In this document: piece after piece, positions 43,064 to 52,441 of the stretch | How the letters are laid out: the number at the start of each line of letters is the position of its first letter | Position numbering within the stretch: the stretch's first letter is position 1 | Origin: Nocardia rhamnosiphila NBRC 108938 | GTDB lineage: Bacteria > Actinomycetota > Actinomycetes > Mycobacteriales > Mycobacteriaceae | DNA length: 64,000 nt | NCBI RefSeq assembly: GCF_000720425.1 | Contig: NZ_JOAJ01000001.1 | Coordinates: 1,426,001-1,490,000 of the forward strand | Direction of reading: 5' to 3' | Translations under genes and position numbers: made by a program | Notes under the pieces: model-generated | Databases searched by the model: none | Told to the model about the DNA's origin: nothing | Seen by the model: the letters and a program-made list of their open reading frames with translations, nothing else

Positions 43064-43366
43064 GCTACCGGCGCACAGTTGAGCCCACCCATCGTTCGCG
43101 AGCAGTTCCGATCGTCGCCCGACCTGCTGCCGGCCCGGCGGTGACGACCGTCACGGACTCGCGTGTTCCCGCGGTGTGCGGCGCCGAGTTCGCCTCGCAC
43201 AGATTCGAATCATGACAGGACGGTCACGACGCGACGCCGGGATCACGGCAGCCGGTACCCGCTCGAACCGCTGCTAGCATCCGCTGTGCCGTCGCCGACC
43301 GATCCGCACCGGTCGCCCGTGGCGGAACAGCCCGTGACGGCAAGCCGCAGAGGTGGAGACCATTCG
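43064..43366. other. Intergenic region before the sulfurtransferase gene
   Basis: No gene was found. GTGACG-AC-CGTCAC (43141-43154) is a perfect palindrome that could be a regulator site. TAGCAT (43275-43280) is a possible -10 box about 90 bases before the sulfurtransferase start, without a clear -35. Confidence 0.35.
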
Positions 43367-44236
43367 ATGACTGCTCGTGCCGAAGTGTTCACTACCGCCG
43401 CCGAACTGGCGGCGACGCTCGCGTCCGGAACCGAGGTGACGCTGCTGGATGTGCGGTGGCGGCTGGACCGCCCCGACGGGCGCGCCGACTACCGCGCCGC
43501 CCACCTGCCCGGCGCCGTCTACGTCGACCTGGACAGCGAACTGTCCGACCACTCGGTGACCGGCCGCGGTCGCCACCCGCTACCCGGCGGTGCGGCACTG
43601 CAACGGAGCCTGCGGGCCTGGGGCGTCCGCGACGGCGTCCCGGTGGTGGTCTACGACGACTGGAATCGCGCCGGTTCGGCGCGCGCCTGGTGGGTGCTCA
43701 CTGCCGCCGGACTGCGGGAGGTCCGCATCCTCGACGGCGGTCTGCCGGCTTGGCGGGAGTTCGGCGGTGCCCTCGAGAGCGGCCAGGTGATCCCGGCGCC
43801 GGGCGACGCCACCGTAAACCGGCCGGACCTCTACACCGGTGCGCGCGATGTCGTGACGGCGGAGGAATTGGCCGATATCGCCGCGCGGGGATCGCTCGTC
43901 GATGTTCGGGCCCCGGAGCGGTACCGGGGCGAGAACGAACCGGTCGATCCCGTGGCCGGCCATATCCCGGGGGCACGCAATGTTCCCGCGACGGCACTGC
44001 TCGACGAGTCCGGCCGCTTTCTCCCGGACGAGGAGATCCTCGCCCGGTATCCGGCCGGCGACCCGGCGCGGCCGCCGGCCGTCTACTGCGGTTCGGGCGT
44101 GACAGCCGCGATCGCTGTCGCCGCGCTCACCGCCGCCGGGCGGAACGCGAGCCTGTTTCCCGGTTCCTGGTCGCAGTGGGGCGCGGATCCGTCCAATCCC
44201 GTAGAGACCGGCGACCCATCGGTTCCGGAGGTCTGA
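43367..44236 (+). CDS. Mercaptopyruvate-type sulfurtransferase
   Basis: The 289-residue protein has two rhodanese domains (about 1-140 and 155-285). The catalytic Cys241 is in YCGSGVTA; the CGSGVT loop is the signature of 3-mercaptopyruvate sulfurtransferases, as opposed to CRKGV of thiosulfate-specific rhodaneses. The inactive N-terminal domain has LLDVRWRLDRPDGRADY. It moves sulfane sulfur to thiol acceptors or cyanide in the cytoplasm. AGGTGGAG precedes the ATG. It appears to be transcribed alone. Confidence 0.85.
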   Translation: MTARAEVFTTAAELAATLASGTEVTLLDVRWRLDRPDGRADYRAAHLPGAVYVDLDSELSDHSVTGRGRHPLPGGAALQRSLRAWGVRDGVPVVVYDDWNRAGSARAWWVLTAAGLREVRILDGGLPAWREFGGALESGQVIPAPGDATVNRPDLYTGARDVVTAEELADIAARGSLVDVRAPERYRGENEPVDPVAGHIPGARNVPATALLDESGRFLPDEEILARYPAGDPARPPAVYCGSGVTAAIAVAALTAAGRNASLFPGSWSQWGADPSNPVETGDPSVPEV

Positions 44237-44450
44237 GCCCACGGGTTCGGCGTCGTGATCGCGGCTCCGGCGCACCGCCCGCGCTCACGACACCGGGCAC
44301 CGTCATGGCGAGCTCGGTGCCTCGGCGAAGGCGTTGCGCGCCCGGCCGGCCCAGACGGAAGCGAAGGCCGGCACGAGGCGCGGTCGATGCCCGGAGCGGA
44401 AACCGGTGGCGATACGAGAGCCGACCGAGCGCCCCGAGCCGCCCACGGGT

Positions 44451-45410
44451 CTACCGCACGGATTCGACGCCGGCGGCGGTGAGATGGTCCCGGAGCACGG
44501 TGGCGCCGGATTCGGCGAGCCAGTCACCGAAGGTACGCAGGCCGGGATGGATCACGCGGAGAGCTTCGATATCGGCGTGCCAGCGGTAACCATCGCGCCA
44601 GTTCGTGCGCACCGCGGCGATCTCGGTGCCGAGCGCCGCGGCCTCGTCGTCGGTGAGCTGCTCGTACCGCACCGCGATTCCGGTGGCCTCGCTGATCGCG
44701 GCGGCGGCCGCGACCGGGGTCGGCTGGTCCCCCGCGAGTTCCAGTGTGCGTCCGGCGAACCGGGCCGGGTCGGTGAAGGCGAGGAGAGCGAATTCGGCGA
44801 TATCCTCCACCGCGATGATCTGCATGGGCTCGTGGGGCGGGAACAGATGCCGATGCATCCCATGGGATATACCGTCGATACCGGCCACCGCGACTCCGAG
44901 ATAGTTGGTCATGAATCGGACCGGTCGTAGCACCGTCGGCACGGCGACTCTGTCGAGGAGATACTCCTCGATCGCCCGCTTCCCGGCCCCGTCCGGCACT
45001 GGCGCCGAGGTCGAGGCGACCGTGCTGAACACGACCTGCTCGACCCCCGCGGCCACTGCCGCATCGATCAGCGCCCGGCCACGCGCCGCCTCGACATCGG
45101 TATCGACACCGGACGGCCCCAACACCACGGGCGGTATGCCGAATACGCCGGCGACACCATCCAGTGCGCGCGCCAGGCCGGACAGGTCGTCGAGATCCCC
45201 GCGCACCAGCCGGGCGCCCGCGGCGGCCAGCGCGAGCGCGGCCGGGGCCTCGGTATCACGGACCAGGGCACGCACCGGCCGGCCCGCGGCCAGCAGGCGC
45301 CGCGCGGTGGCGCCGCCCTGCCGGCCGGTGGCACCGGTGACGAGAATCGGTGAATCGGAATCGGAATCGGCGCGCACGGCGTCCGTTCCGTCGAATGTGG
45401 ATACTGACAT
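44451..45410 (-). CDS. NmrA-like NAD(P)-binding protein
   Basis: The 319-residue atypical SDR of the NmrA/HSCARG group has ILVTGATGRQGGATARRL near residue 22, then VRALVRDTEA and VRGDLDDLSGL, with VVFSTVAST near 128. The usual SDR catalytic YxxxK is not conserved, so it may be a redox sensor or quinone reductase. It is divergent from the TetR gene at 45461 with only 50 bases between, and the two probably form a regulated pair. Confidence 0.78.
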   Translation of the reverse strand: MSVSTFDGTDAVRADSDSDSPILVTGATGRQGGATARRLLAAGRPVRALVRDTEAPAALALAAAGARLVRGDLDDLSGLARALDGVAGVFGIPPVVLGPSGVDTDVEAARGRALIDAAVAAGVEQVVFSTVASTSAPVPDGAGKRAIEEYLLDRVAVPTVLRPVRFMTNYLGVAVAGIDGISHGMHRHLFPPHEPMQIIAVEDIAEFALLAFTDPARFAGRTLELAGDQPTPVAAAAAISEATGIAVRYEQLTDDEAAALGTEIAAVRTNWRDGYRWHADIEALRVIHPGLRTFGDWLAESGATVLRDHLTAAGVESVR

Positions 45411-45460
45411 GATCCGGAATACTTCGCCCGTTTCCCTTTCCCGGACAAGGAATACGTGAC

Positions 45461-46210
45461 ATGACAGCACCACCGGCGCCCAACAGTGAGCGCGCCGACG
45501 CCCGGCGCAATCGAGAGCTCGTCCTGCAGACCGCCGTACGCGTGTTCACCGAGGACGGGCCGGAGGTGTCGATCGGCCGGATCGCCCAGCGCGCGGGCGT
45601 GGGCGCCGGGACGGTGTACCGGCATTTCCCCAGTAAGGAAATTCTGATCGAGGCGGTACTCGCCGAACATGTCGCAAGTCTCGCCCGGGCGGCCGACCGG
45701 TGGGCCGAATCGGCCGCGCCCGGCGACGCGCTGTTCGGTTTCCTGCTCGAGGTGATCGAGAAAACGGCCGGTCGCAAACAGATCTGCGATGCGCTGACCG
45801 CTGATCAGAGCTGGCCACATGCCCTGCTCACGACCGCGGCGCAACAGTTCGACGAGGCGCTGCGACGCCTGTTGCACCACGCGCAACGGGCCGGTGCGGT
45901 GGACGCCGAGGTACAGGTCGCCGACCTGACCGCGCTGACCGTCGGCGGCGCCGCGATCCGGTCGGCGCACCGCAGCCGGGCGCGCGGCGCCCGGCTCGTC
46001 CGGCGATTGCTCGATGTCGTGCGGACCACGGCCGTCACGGAAGGAGCCGACTTCCGTGACAATGCGGTGCCTCGTCGTCACGAAACCGGGCGCGGCCGCC
46101 ATTGCGCCGAATGCGGTATCCGCTTGCGGGATCGGACCACCGGCCGGCCCGCCCGCTACTGCGGTCCGACCTGTCGGCAGCGCGGATACCGTCGGCGCGC
46201 GGGCAGCTGA
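45461..46210 (+). CDS. TetR family regulator with C-terminal zinc-binding tail
   Basis: The 249-residue protein is about 40 residues longer than normal TetR proteins. The N-terminal HTH ends GAGTVYRHFPSKE near residue 60 and the ligand domain runs to about 190. The extra tail has CAECGIRLRD and RYCGPTCRQRGYRRR, that is C-x2-C and C-x3-C in a basic context. Similar tails occur at the ends of various actinobacterial proteins and are probably zinc-binding nucleic-acid contacts. The gene is divergent from the NmrA-like gene. Confidence 0.78.
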   Translation: MTAPPAPNSERADARRNRELVLQTAVRVFTEDGPEVSIGRIAQRAGVGAGTVYRHFPSKEILIEAVLAEHVASLARAADRWAESAAPGDALFGFLLEVIEKTAGRKQICDALTADQSWPHALLTTAAQQFDEALRRLLHHAQRAGAVDAEVQVADLTALTVGGAAIRSAHRSRARGARLVRRLLDVVRTTAVTEGADFRDNAVPRRHETGRGRHCAECGIRLRDRTTGRPARYCGPTCRQRGYRRRAGS

Positions 46211-46282
46211 GCCCGCCCGTCCGGGCATCGGATCGGCAGCCCGGGCGGGCGGCGTGCCACGAAAATCGTCGGTGCACGTTGC

Positions 46283-46288
46283 TAGGGT
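46283..46288 (+). promoter_or_regulatory. -10 box of leaderless MmcQ/YjbR gene
   Basis: TAGGGT is followed by six bases and the ATG at 46295. No ribosome-binding site is seen. Confidence 0.45.
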
Positions 46289-46294
46289 GACGCC

Positions 46295-46666
46295 ATGGCC
46301 GAAACGCCACTGACCAGGCTGCGCGGACTGTGCACTGCGCTCCCCGAGACCTCCGAGCGGATCAGTCATGGCGAACCCACCTGGTTCATCCGGGGGAGGA
46401 AGACCTTCGCCACCTACGCCGATCACCATCACAGCGATCGACCGGGTTTCTGGTGCGCCGCGCCGCCCGGCGCCCAAGAGGCCATGGTGAGCGCCGAACC
46501 CGAACGATTCTTCCGGCCTCCCTATGTAGGGCACCGCGGCTGGCTCGGGGTCTATCTGGATGTACCGGTCGATTGGGCGGAGATCGGCGAGATCGTGGTC
46601 GACGCCTACCGCACCGTCGCCCCGAAGACACTGGTGGCCCGGCTGGACGAAACCGGCCCCGGGTAG
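46295..46666 (+). CDS. MmcQ/YjbR family protein
   Basis: The 123-residue cytoplasmic protein of the MmcQ/YjbR family (DUF419) has LPETSERISHGEPTWFIRG near residue 16, KTFATYADHHH, and RFFRPPYVGHRGWLGVYLD near 70. The CyaY-like fold is proposed to bind DNA, but no mechanism is established. The ATG is preceded by a -10 box at the leaderless spacing. It stands alone. Confidence 0.82.
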   Translation: MAETPLTRLRGLCTALPETSERISHGEPTWFIRGRKTFATYADHHHSDRPGFWCAAPPGAQEAMVSAEPERFFRPPYVGHRGWLGVYLDVPVDWAEIGEIVVDAYRTVAPKTLVARLDETGPG

Positions 46667-46693
46667 CGGCCGCAGCGCCCGGAAGGTGTGGCG

Positions 46694-47384
46694 TTACGGG
46701 CTCAGACCCGCCACGGTGAGCCGGAAGAGCCGATCCGCCTCCGCGGCCGGGTCGGGAAAGTGCTCGGTGGCCAGGGAGATACCGACAACCAAGGTGATGA
46801 GGTCACCGGCGGTGGTGCCGGCGGCCACCGCACCGTCCCGAGCGGCCCGCCGGACCAGGGGCTCGACCGCTTCCCGCATGGACGCGGCACAGGTGTTCGC
46901 GTGCACCGGGTCGGCGGCGGCGCCGCCGCCGTAGGACAGCGCGGCGGCCGGGCCCCGGGCGGAGACGCAGTAGTCGACGAGATCGCTCAACCATTCCAGC
47001 AGCGCGTTGCGGCTGTCGTCCACGCCGGCGAGGACGGCGGCGCGCAGCCGCAGTGCCTCGATCCGCTCCCGCGAAACGGCCTCCGGCAGCGCGCCGGCGG
47101 GTGGGGAAATGCCCGCGTACCGTCGCCGAACCGACCCCGGCGGTCCGGGCGATCTGTTCGAGGGACGCGCCGGCGCCGTGCGCGGCGACCTCTTCTTGGG
47201 CCACGGCGAGGATGCGGGTGTAGTTACGCCGCGCGTCGGCGCGCTTATGGAATGGTCCCGGATAATCGAGATCCCGCGGATCGGTAATTCTCTGCGGAAT
47301 TCCCGTCCGCGCATTCGGATCGGTGGCTGCTGCGGTCCCGCCGCCGATCAGGCATCCACTCCATCGTGAAATACATACGCGCAT
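46694..47384 (-). pseudogene. TetR family regulator interrupted by a frameshift
   Basis: The first frame (from about 47384) encodes the DNA-binding part: RADARRNYTRILAVAQEEV, IARTAGVGSATVRGHFPTR. After HFPTRR the frame must change by one base near 47091-47100 to continue as ALPEAVSRERIEALR and on to AGLSP at 46694. An extra C in CGCCGGCGCGC explains it. The intact sensor half and recognition helix suggest a recent event or a sequencing error. The start codon is uncertain because the sequence before RADARR is not conserved in kind. Confidence 0.65.
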
Positions 47385-47761
47385 GAGGTAATCGACTGAG
47401 CGCACCCGGGACCGCGATCGCGCCGACGATCAGAATCGTACCGAAAATCGACCCGCGGCCATCCCCCCGACCGGGTACTCATGCCCCCTCATCCACTGTT
47501 CACACAACCGCAACCAGAATTGCCGCGATCGGAAACATCGGAATTAAAACTATTGCGTGCGGCGCCCGGACGATATATTCCCACCGCGGCCGGGACACAC
47601 CGCCTCTTCTGTCCGCGGAACACGGCCGACTACGTACGGGCTCTCCGGCCCCGGTCCGCACCGGCAGCCCGCAGTTGACCGTGCCGTAGCGGCATGGTTT
47701 CGAATGACCCGTGCAGGCCGGCCCGGGTGCCGGCGGTGAGACGACCGAAGGGAGACGGTTC
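47385..47761. other. Intergenic region, AT-rich in the middle
   Basis: No gene was found in 377 bases. The stretch 47500-47575 is unusually AT-rich for this genome and may hold promoters for the DUF4177 gene to the right and the TetR remnant to the left. No repeat or hairpin stands out. Confidence 0.35.
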
Positions 47762-47953
47762 ATGGCCGTGCAATGGGAGTACAAGGTGCTGACCTACAAA
47801 CTCCGGATGAAGGGCTTCGACTATGCCCGGATCGAGGAGGACCTCAACGAACTCGGGCGCGCGGGCTGGGAAGCGTTCAGCACCCTCGCCCCGAGCTTCG
47901 GGTCGGGCCAGGCCATCGAGATCAGTGTCATCCTGAAGAGGCTCGGGGCCTGA
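47762..47953 (+). CDS. DUF4177 family small protein
   Basis: The 63-residue protein of the DUF4177 type (PF13783) reads QWEYKVLTYKL at the start, then LNELGRAGWEAFSTLAP and a final EISVILKRL. These small alpha/beta proteins are widespread with no known role. The ATG at 47762 follows GGGAGACGG. It converges on the NmrA-like gene at 47997. Confidence 0.78.
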   Translation: MAVQWEYKVLTYKLRMKGFDYARIEEDLNELGRAGWEAFSTLAPSFGSGQAIEISVILKRLGA

Positions 47954-47996
47954 CCCGCACGCGGAGCGGCGACGACGACGCCCCGCGCGGCCCGCA

Positions 47997-48878
47997 TCAG
48001 TACGAACGCCAGTTGCGCACCGCCGGCACGTCACCGAACGCCGAAACGTGGTCGGCGACCCAGTCCGCGTAGGTACGCGCCGGCCGGCCGAGGACTTCGC
48101 CGATATCGCCGGTCACCACGGCATTCCCGCCGGCCCGGGCGAAAGCCTGACCGGCCAGCGCCCCGTCCGCGAATTCCGTGGTGGCCCCGGCGGCGAGCAT
48201 ATGTTCCCGGGCGGCACTCTCGGCGATGTCGACCACCTCGACCGGGCGTCCGAGCGCGGCGGCAAGGGTAGCGGCCTGGTCGTGTGTGGTGAGCAGTTCC
48301 GGGCCCGTGAGCGTGTAGACCCGACCGGTATGAGCGGAGGAGAGCAGCGCTTCGGTGGCGACGGCGGCCACATCGCGCGGGTCGACCACTCCCTGCGCGC
48401 CCGAGCCGGTGAGGTTCGAGACAGGGAGCCCGGCGCGGAGCGCGCTCGCCCAGGCGAGGGTGTTCGAGGCGAACGAACTGGGCCGCAGGACGGTCCAGTC
48501 CACGCCGCTGTCGCGAACAGCTTCCTCCCCGGGCAGATGCCAGGTCCCGACCCGCCCGAGTGCGGGGTCCCCGGTGCCGATCGCGGACAACTTCACGATG
48601 CGGCGGGCTCCGGCGTCCCGGGCCGCCCGGATCAGCGCGCGGTCGGCCTCGACATGTTCCGGCCCGAGCACACCGAGGACGAATACCGATTCGGCGCCGG
48701 TCATCGCGCGGGCCACGCCGGGCACGTCGGTGTAGTCGCCGTGAACGACCTCCACTCCGGCGGGAACCGAGGCCGCACCGGGGTTGCGGGTGACAGCACG
48801 AACTCGTTCGCCGCGGGCGGCCAGCTGCCGGACGATCTCGCTGCCGATGGTGCCCGTGGCACCGGTGATCAGGATCAT
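47997..48878 (-). CDS. NAD(P)-binding NmrA-like oxidoreductase (QOR2-like)
   Basis: The 293-residue atypical SDR has ILITGATGTIGSEIVRQLAARG at the very start, then AVTRNPGAA, and WHLPGEEAVRDSGVDWTVLRPSSF in the middle. This matches the NAD(P)H-binding/NmrA group that includes quinone oxidoreductase QorB and azoreductase-like enzymes. It is divergent from an AraC-type regulator 84 bases away, probably its controller. Confidence 0.78.
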   Translation of the reverse strand: MILITGATGTIGSEIVRQLAARGERVRAVTRNPGAASVPAGVEVVHGDYTDVPGVARAMTGAESVFVLGVLGPEHVEADRALIRAARDAGARRIVKLSAIGTGDPALGRVGTWHLPGEEAVRDSGVDWTVLRPSSFASNTLAWASALRAGLPVSNLTGSGAQGVVDPRDVAAVATEALLSSAHTGRVYTLTGPELLTTHDQAATLAAALGRPVEVVDIAESAAREHMLAAGATTEFADGALAGQAFARAGGNAVVTGDIGEVLGRPARTYADWVADHVSAFGDVPAVRNWRSY

Positions 48879-48950
48879 GGCACCACCGTGCCCTGGCCCG
48901 GGGCCGGACCGATAGGAGATTTCGGCACAATCGGAGCATCCTGACCTGCA

Positions 48951-48956
48951 TACACT
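48951..48956 (+). promoter_or_regulatory. -10 box of leaderless AraC gene
   Basis: TACACT is followed by six bases (CGAGGA) and the GTG at 48963, so the transcript would start at the start codon. The GAGGA there lies too close to the GTG to serve as a ribosome-binding site. Confidence 0.45.
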
Positions 48957-48962
48957 CGAGGA

Positions 48963-49787
48963 GTGACCCTCTCGCCGGCCCAGTTGCCGTCCGTGACCAC
49001 CGACCTCACCGAGACCACGACGCCCGCCCCACCGTCCCTGCGTCCGTGGCTCACCGAACTCGGCCGCATTCCGGCGAACCGCGGCTTCGCCGTACCCTTC
49101 GCCCATATTCCGTGGGCCACCACCATGATCGTGCTGCGCACCGAACGGGACCACGGCTCGCGCGAACCGCTCGTCCTCGGACCCCGCACCCGGGCGTCCT
49201 ACGCCACCGCGGACAAACCCCTCGGTTGCCTTCGGCTGCGGCTCGCGCCGGGCGCCACCGGGCCGGTGCTGGGGGTCGGCGCCGGGGACCTGACCGACCG
49301 GGTCGTCCGCCTCGCCGAACTACCGGGCCCGGCGGCCGGCCTCGCCCCCGAACTGGCCGAGTTGCGCCACGACGAGCTGCTGCCCTACCTGGAAGAGCAA
49401 CTACCGCAACGTATCCGGGAGAGCCCGACCCAGCGGCTGCATCGGATGCTGCTGCGGACCGCCGTCGACACCGTATCCACGGAGCCCACCGGCGGTACGG
49501 TCCCCGCGCTGGCCCGTGCCCTCGCCGTGAGCGAACGCCAGCTGCGCAACCTCTTCACCGCCGGGATCGGTGTCTCCCCGAAGCACTACACCCGGATAGA
49601 TCGGGTCCGGAGGGTGCTCGCCGCAGCCGGAACCTCCTCGTGGTCACACCTGGCCGCCGGCGCCGGCTATTACGACCAGTCCCATATGTCCGCCGAATTC
49701 CGTTCTCTCATGGGCGTTTCCCCCAGATCGTTCCTGGACGGCACCCGGCTTCCGGTACTGCCCTGCCGGCCGTCGAGACTCGGCTGA
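48963..49787 (+). CDS. AraC family regulator
   Basis: The 274-residue protein has a variable N-terminal sensor domain (about 25-120) and a C-terminal AraC/XylS double helix-turn-helix (about 175-265): VPALARALAVSERQLRNLFTAG and SHLAAGAGYYDQSHMSAEFRSLMGVSPRSF. The latter matches the family signature well. It is divergent from the NmrA-like oxidoreductase and probably controls it in response to a redox-active or aromatic compound. Confidence 0.85.
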   Translation: MTLSPAQLPSVTTDLTETTTPAPPSLRPWLTELGRIPANRGFAVPFAHIPWATTMIVLRTERDHGSREPLVLGPRTRASYATADKPLGCLRLRLAPGATGPVLGVGAGDLTDRVVRLAELPGPAAGLAPELAELRHDELLPYLEEQLPQRIRESPTQRLHRMLLRTAVDTVSTEPTGGTVPALARALAVSERQLRNLFTAGIGVSPKHYTRIDRVRRVLAAAGTSSWSHLAAGAGYYDQSHMSAEFRSLMGVSPRSFLDGTRLPVLPCRPSRLG

Positions 49788-49855
49788 CCGGCACCGGTGC
49801 AGCGGGTCATCCGTCGTCACATTCTCGAGAATGCGGGGTGTGGCACCGGCCGGCC

Positions 49856-50314
49856 CTACATATACGTTCGGCCGGACCCGTGCCCCTCCACCACCGCATC
49901 CTCCGGTCCGACACCCGCCACACGATGGGCACTGATCGCCGGCATATGTGTTTCGGCCCAGTCACGCATCGCCGCGAGGACGAGTTCCAGTGACTGCCCG
50001 AGCTCGGTCAGAGCGTAGTGGACGTGCGGCGGCACAGTCGGTTCGACGTGCCGGGTGACGAGCCCGTCGGCGACGAGCCCCCGCAGGGTCTGTGACAGCA
50101 TTTTCTGCGAGACGCCGGGCATCCGCCGGCGCAGCGCGGCGAAACGTACCGGACGCGGGCTGTCCTCGGCCAGTACCTTGACCACCATCGAGACCCATTT
50201 CGTCCCGAGCCGGTCCAGCAGCTGCCGGGTCGGGCAGTCCGGTGCGAACAGATCGCCGCGCCGGGCGGTCACCCCGGGGTGACCGGGTTTCGCGAAAGTG
50301 CCGTCTTGTTCCAC
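49856..50314 (-). CDS. HxlR family regulator
   Basis: The 152-residue winged-helix protein of the HxlR/MarR-like family has the N-terminal DCPTRQLLDRLGTKWVSMVV with its conserved Cys, a recognition helix in MPGVSQKMLSQTLRGLVADG and the wing YALTELGQSLEL. HxlR proteins sense aldehydes, quinones or thiol stress through the Cys. It is divergent from an alpha/beta hydrolase gene, the probable target. The start is GTG at 50314. Confidence 0.85.
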   Translation of the reverse strand: MEQDGTFAKPGHPGVTARRGDLFAPDCPTRQLLDRLGTKWVSMVVKVLAEDSPRPVRFAALRRRMPGVSQKMLSQTLRGLVADGLVTRHVEPTVPPHVHYALTELGQSLELVLAAMRDWAETHMPAISAHRVAGVGPEDAVVEGHGSGRTYM

Positions 50315-50331
50315 CCGCGCTCGCTTTCCTA

Positions 50332-50348
50332 CGGTGACGTGATCACCG
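50332..50348. promoter_or_regulatory. Palindrome between HxlR and hydrolase genes
   Basis: CGGTGA-N5-TCACCG (50332-50348) lies in the 56-base gap between the divergent starts. HxlR dimers bind dyads of this kind, so it is a candidate operator for both genes. Confidence 0.45.
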
Positions 50349-50370
50349 AAGGTTACTCAGGAGGCGCGAT

Positions 50371-51218
50371 ATGCGGACCGGCACACCACCGCAGGAGATG
50401 CGGATCGACGCGAATTCGGTGGACCTGGCTGTGACGGTCTCCGGCTCCGGCCCCGGGCTCGTGCTGCTCCACGGCTGGCCACACACCCGGCGCATCTGGG
50501 ACCAGGTGATTCCGGCGCTGGCCCGGGATCACCTCGTCATCGCGCCGGACCTGCGCGGGCTCGGTGACAGCGCCCGGCCGCGCGACGGCTACGACGCGGG
50601 CACCCTCGCCGCGGATCTCGCGGGCCTGCTCGACGGCTTCGATCTCCCGGCCGCGTCGGTGCTGGCCCTGGACGCCTCGGTGCCCGCGGCGTTCCTGTTC
50701 GCGCTGCGGCATCCCGAGCGCGTGCACCGGCTCGTCCTGATGGAATCCCTGCTGGCTCCCCTGCCCGGTGCGGAGGAATTCCTGGCCGCCGGACCACCCT
50801 GGTGGTTCGGGTTCCACGCGGTGCCCGGTCTCGCGGAAACAGTTCTGGCGGGCCACGAAACCGAGTACATCGACTGGTTCCTCACCGCGGGCACCACCCG
50901 GCCCGAACGGATACCGCCCGACCTGCGCGCCGCTGTCCTCCGGGCGTATACCGGAGCCGAGGCGCTGCGCGGCGGTTTCGCCTACTACCGTGCCATGCCG
51001 GAGAACGCGCGCGCCAGATCGCCACGGCGGTCGCCGATTGCCGGCTGCGCGTACCTACACTGGCCCTGGGCGCCGACAGCGTGGGTAACGCTCTGTACCG
51101 GCAATTGAGCACGGTCGCCGACGATCTCGTCGGCCGGCTGATCCCGGCCTGCGGCCACATCATCCCGCTCGACCGCCCCGACGCCCTGCTCGCCGAGGTC
51201 GTTCCCTTCCTACGCTGA
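50371..51218 (+). pseudogene. Alpha/beta hydrolase interrupted by a frameshift
   Basis: The first 214 codons encode an alpha/beta hydrolase: LLHGWPHTRRIWDQVIPAL near residue 32, the nucleophile-elbow region LALDASVPAAF near 95 and a cap domain. At the alternating GC run 51006-51014 two extra bases shift the frame. The intended ending continues as QIATAVADCRLRVPTLALG up to CGHIIPLDRP (catalytic His) and a stop at 51218. Without correction the protein loses its His. The ATG follows AGGAGG. Confidence 0.7.
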
Positions 51219-51310
51219 CCGCGGCGGATTCATCCACCGCCCGATCCCCTGATCTCTGCGATCGCGCCGTCCCCGCGGCGTAGCGGTTCCGATGTCCTAG
51301 GGTCGGATCC

Positions 51311-52018
51311 ATGGAGGTGGACCCCGCCGAATCGGCGCGAATCACAGCACTGCTGGATGCCGAGGCCAAGGCCGCGGCCCTGTTCGACGAGGTGGTCGCC
51401 CGCGGTCTCCTCGCCCCCGGCGGCACCGAGTCCGCGGTCGGCGACGCCGTACGCGAACTCGCACACGAAATGTTCGGCATCCGCCGCTTCTGGCACAAAC
51501 GCATCGTCCGCGCCGGCGTGAACACCCTCGAGCCCTACGCGGCGAACCCGCCGGACCGGGTCATCGGCGCGGACGATATCTGTTTCCTCGACTTCGGACC
51601 GATCTTCGCCGAATGGGAGGCCGATTTCGGCCGCACCTACGTACTCGGCGACGACCCGGCCAAACTCGCGGTACGCGATGCCCTCGAACCACTGTGGGAC
51701 CGGGTGCGCGACCATTTCGACACCCATCCCGAGATCACCGGCGCACAACTGTACGACTGGACCGTCGCGCGGGCCGCCGAGCAGGGCTGGGCCTTCACCG
51801 CCCCCATCGCGGGCCACTTGATCGGGGAGTTCCCGCACAAGCAGATCTCCGGCACCGAGGTCACGTCCTATATCGCGCCCGGATCCGATATCCCCATGCG
51901 GCGCGCCGACCCCACCGGCCGCACCTGCCATTGGATCCTGGAGATCCATCTCGTCGATCGCGCCCGCGGTTTCGGTGGATTCTTCGAACAGCTCCTGGAT
52001 CTGCGGACACCCGCGTAG
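51311..52018 (+). CDS. M24 family metallopeptidase (Xaa-Pro peptidase-like)
   Basis: The 235-residue pita-bread-fold enzyme is shorter than typical aminopeptidase P and lacks the N-terminal domain. The five metal ligands can be placed: Asp in FLDFGPIF, Asp in EADFGRTYV, His in GHLIGEFPH, Glu in WILEIHL and Glu in GFFEQLL. It should be a cytoplasmic dinuclear metal hydrolase acting on proline-containing peptides or a creatinase-like substrate. TAGGGT seven bases before the ATG suggests a leaderless mRNA. Confidence 0.8.
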   Translation: MEVDPAESARITALLDAEAKAAALFDEVVARGLLAPGGTESAVGDAVRELAHEMFGIRRFWHKRIVRAGVNTLEPYAANPPDRVIGADDICFLDFGPIFAEWEADFGRTYVLGDDPAKLAVRDALEPLWDRVRDHFDTHPEITGAQLYDWTVARAAEQGWAFTAPIAGHLIGEFPHKQISGTEVTSYIAPGSDIPMRRADPTGRTCHWILEIHLVDRARGFGGFFEQLLDLRTPA

Positions 52019-52036
52019 CACCACACCCGGATCGGT

Positions 52037-52441
52037 TCACAGGACCGGAATATCGGGTGGCAGTTGCAGCGCCACCGTGATCAGCGAGTGGATGCGGGCG
52101 CTGATCACCGTCAGCAGGCCGTGGATCTCGGCCGGAGCGGTTTCGGCGGCGGCGTGCAGGAGTTTCAGATCGTCGTCGATACGGTCCAGCACATGCCCGA
52201 TATCGCCGGGGCCCGCAGTGAGCGCGGTGGCGATCTCCTCCAAGGGCAACCCCTGCGCCTCGAGCCGGCGGATGAGGTGGACCCGGGCGATATCGGCGGC
52301 GTCGTAGAGCCGGTAGTTACCGGTCGTACGTTCGGCCGGCGCCAGCAGGCCCAGTCCGGTGTAGTAGTCGATGGTGCGGGCGCTGACCTCGGCGCGGGCA
52401 GCGAACTCACCGATCCTGAGCAGCGACTCGGGCACGGGCAC
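52037..52441 (-). CDS. MerR family regulator
   Basis: The 134-residue protein has the MerR winged helix at the N-terminus ([26 protein letters not shown], then [19 protein letters not shown]) and a short helical dimerisation region (about 80-115). No Cys residues are present, so it is not a typical metal sensor. A good AAGGAGG precedes the start. It is divergent from terD (286-base gap), and either gene might be regulated. Confidence 0.83.
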   Translation of the reverse strand: MPVPESLLRIGEFAARAEVSARTIDYYTGLGLLAPAERTTGNYRLYDAADIARVHLIRRLEAQGLPLEEIATALTAGPGDIGHVLDRIDDDLKLLHAAAETAPAEIHGLLTVISARIHSLITVALQLPPDIPVL

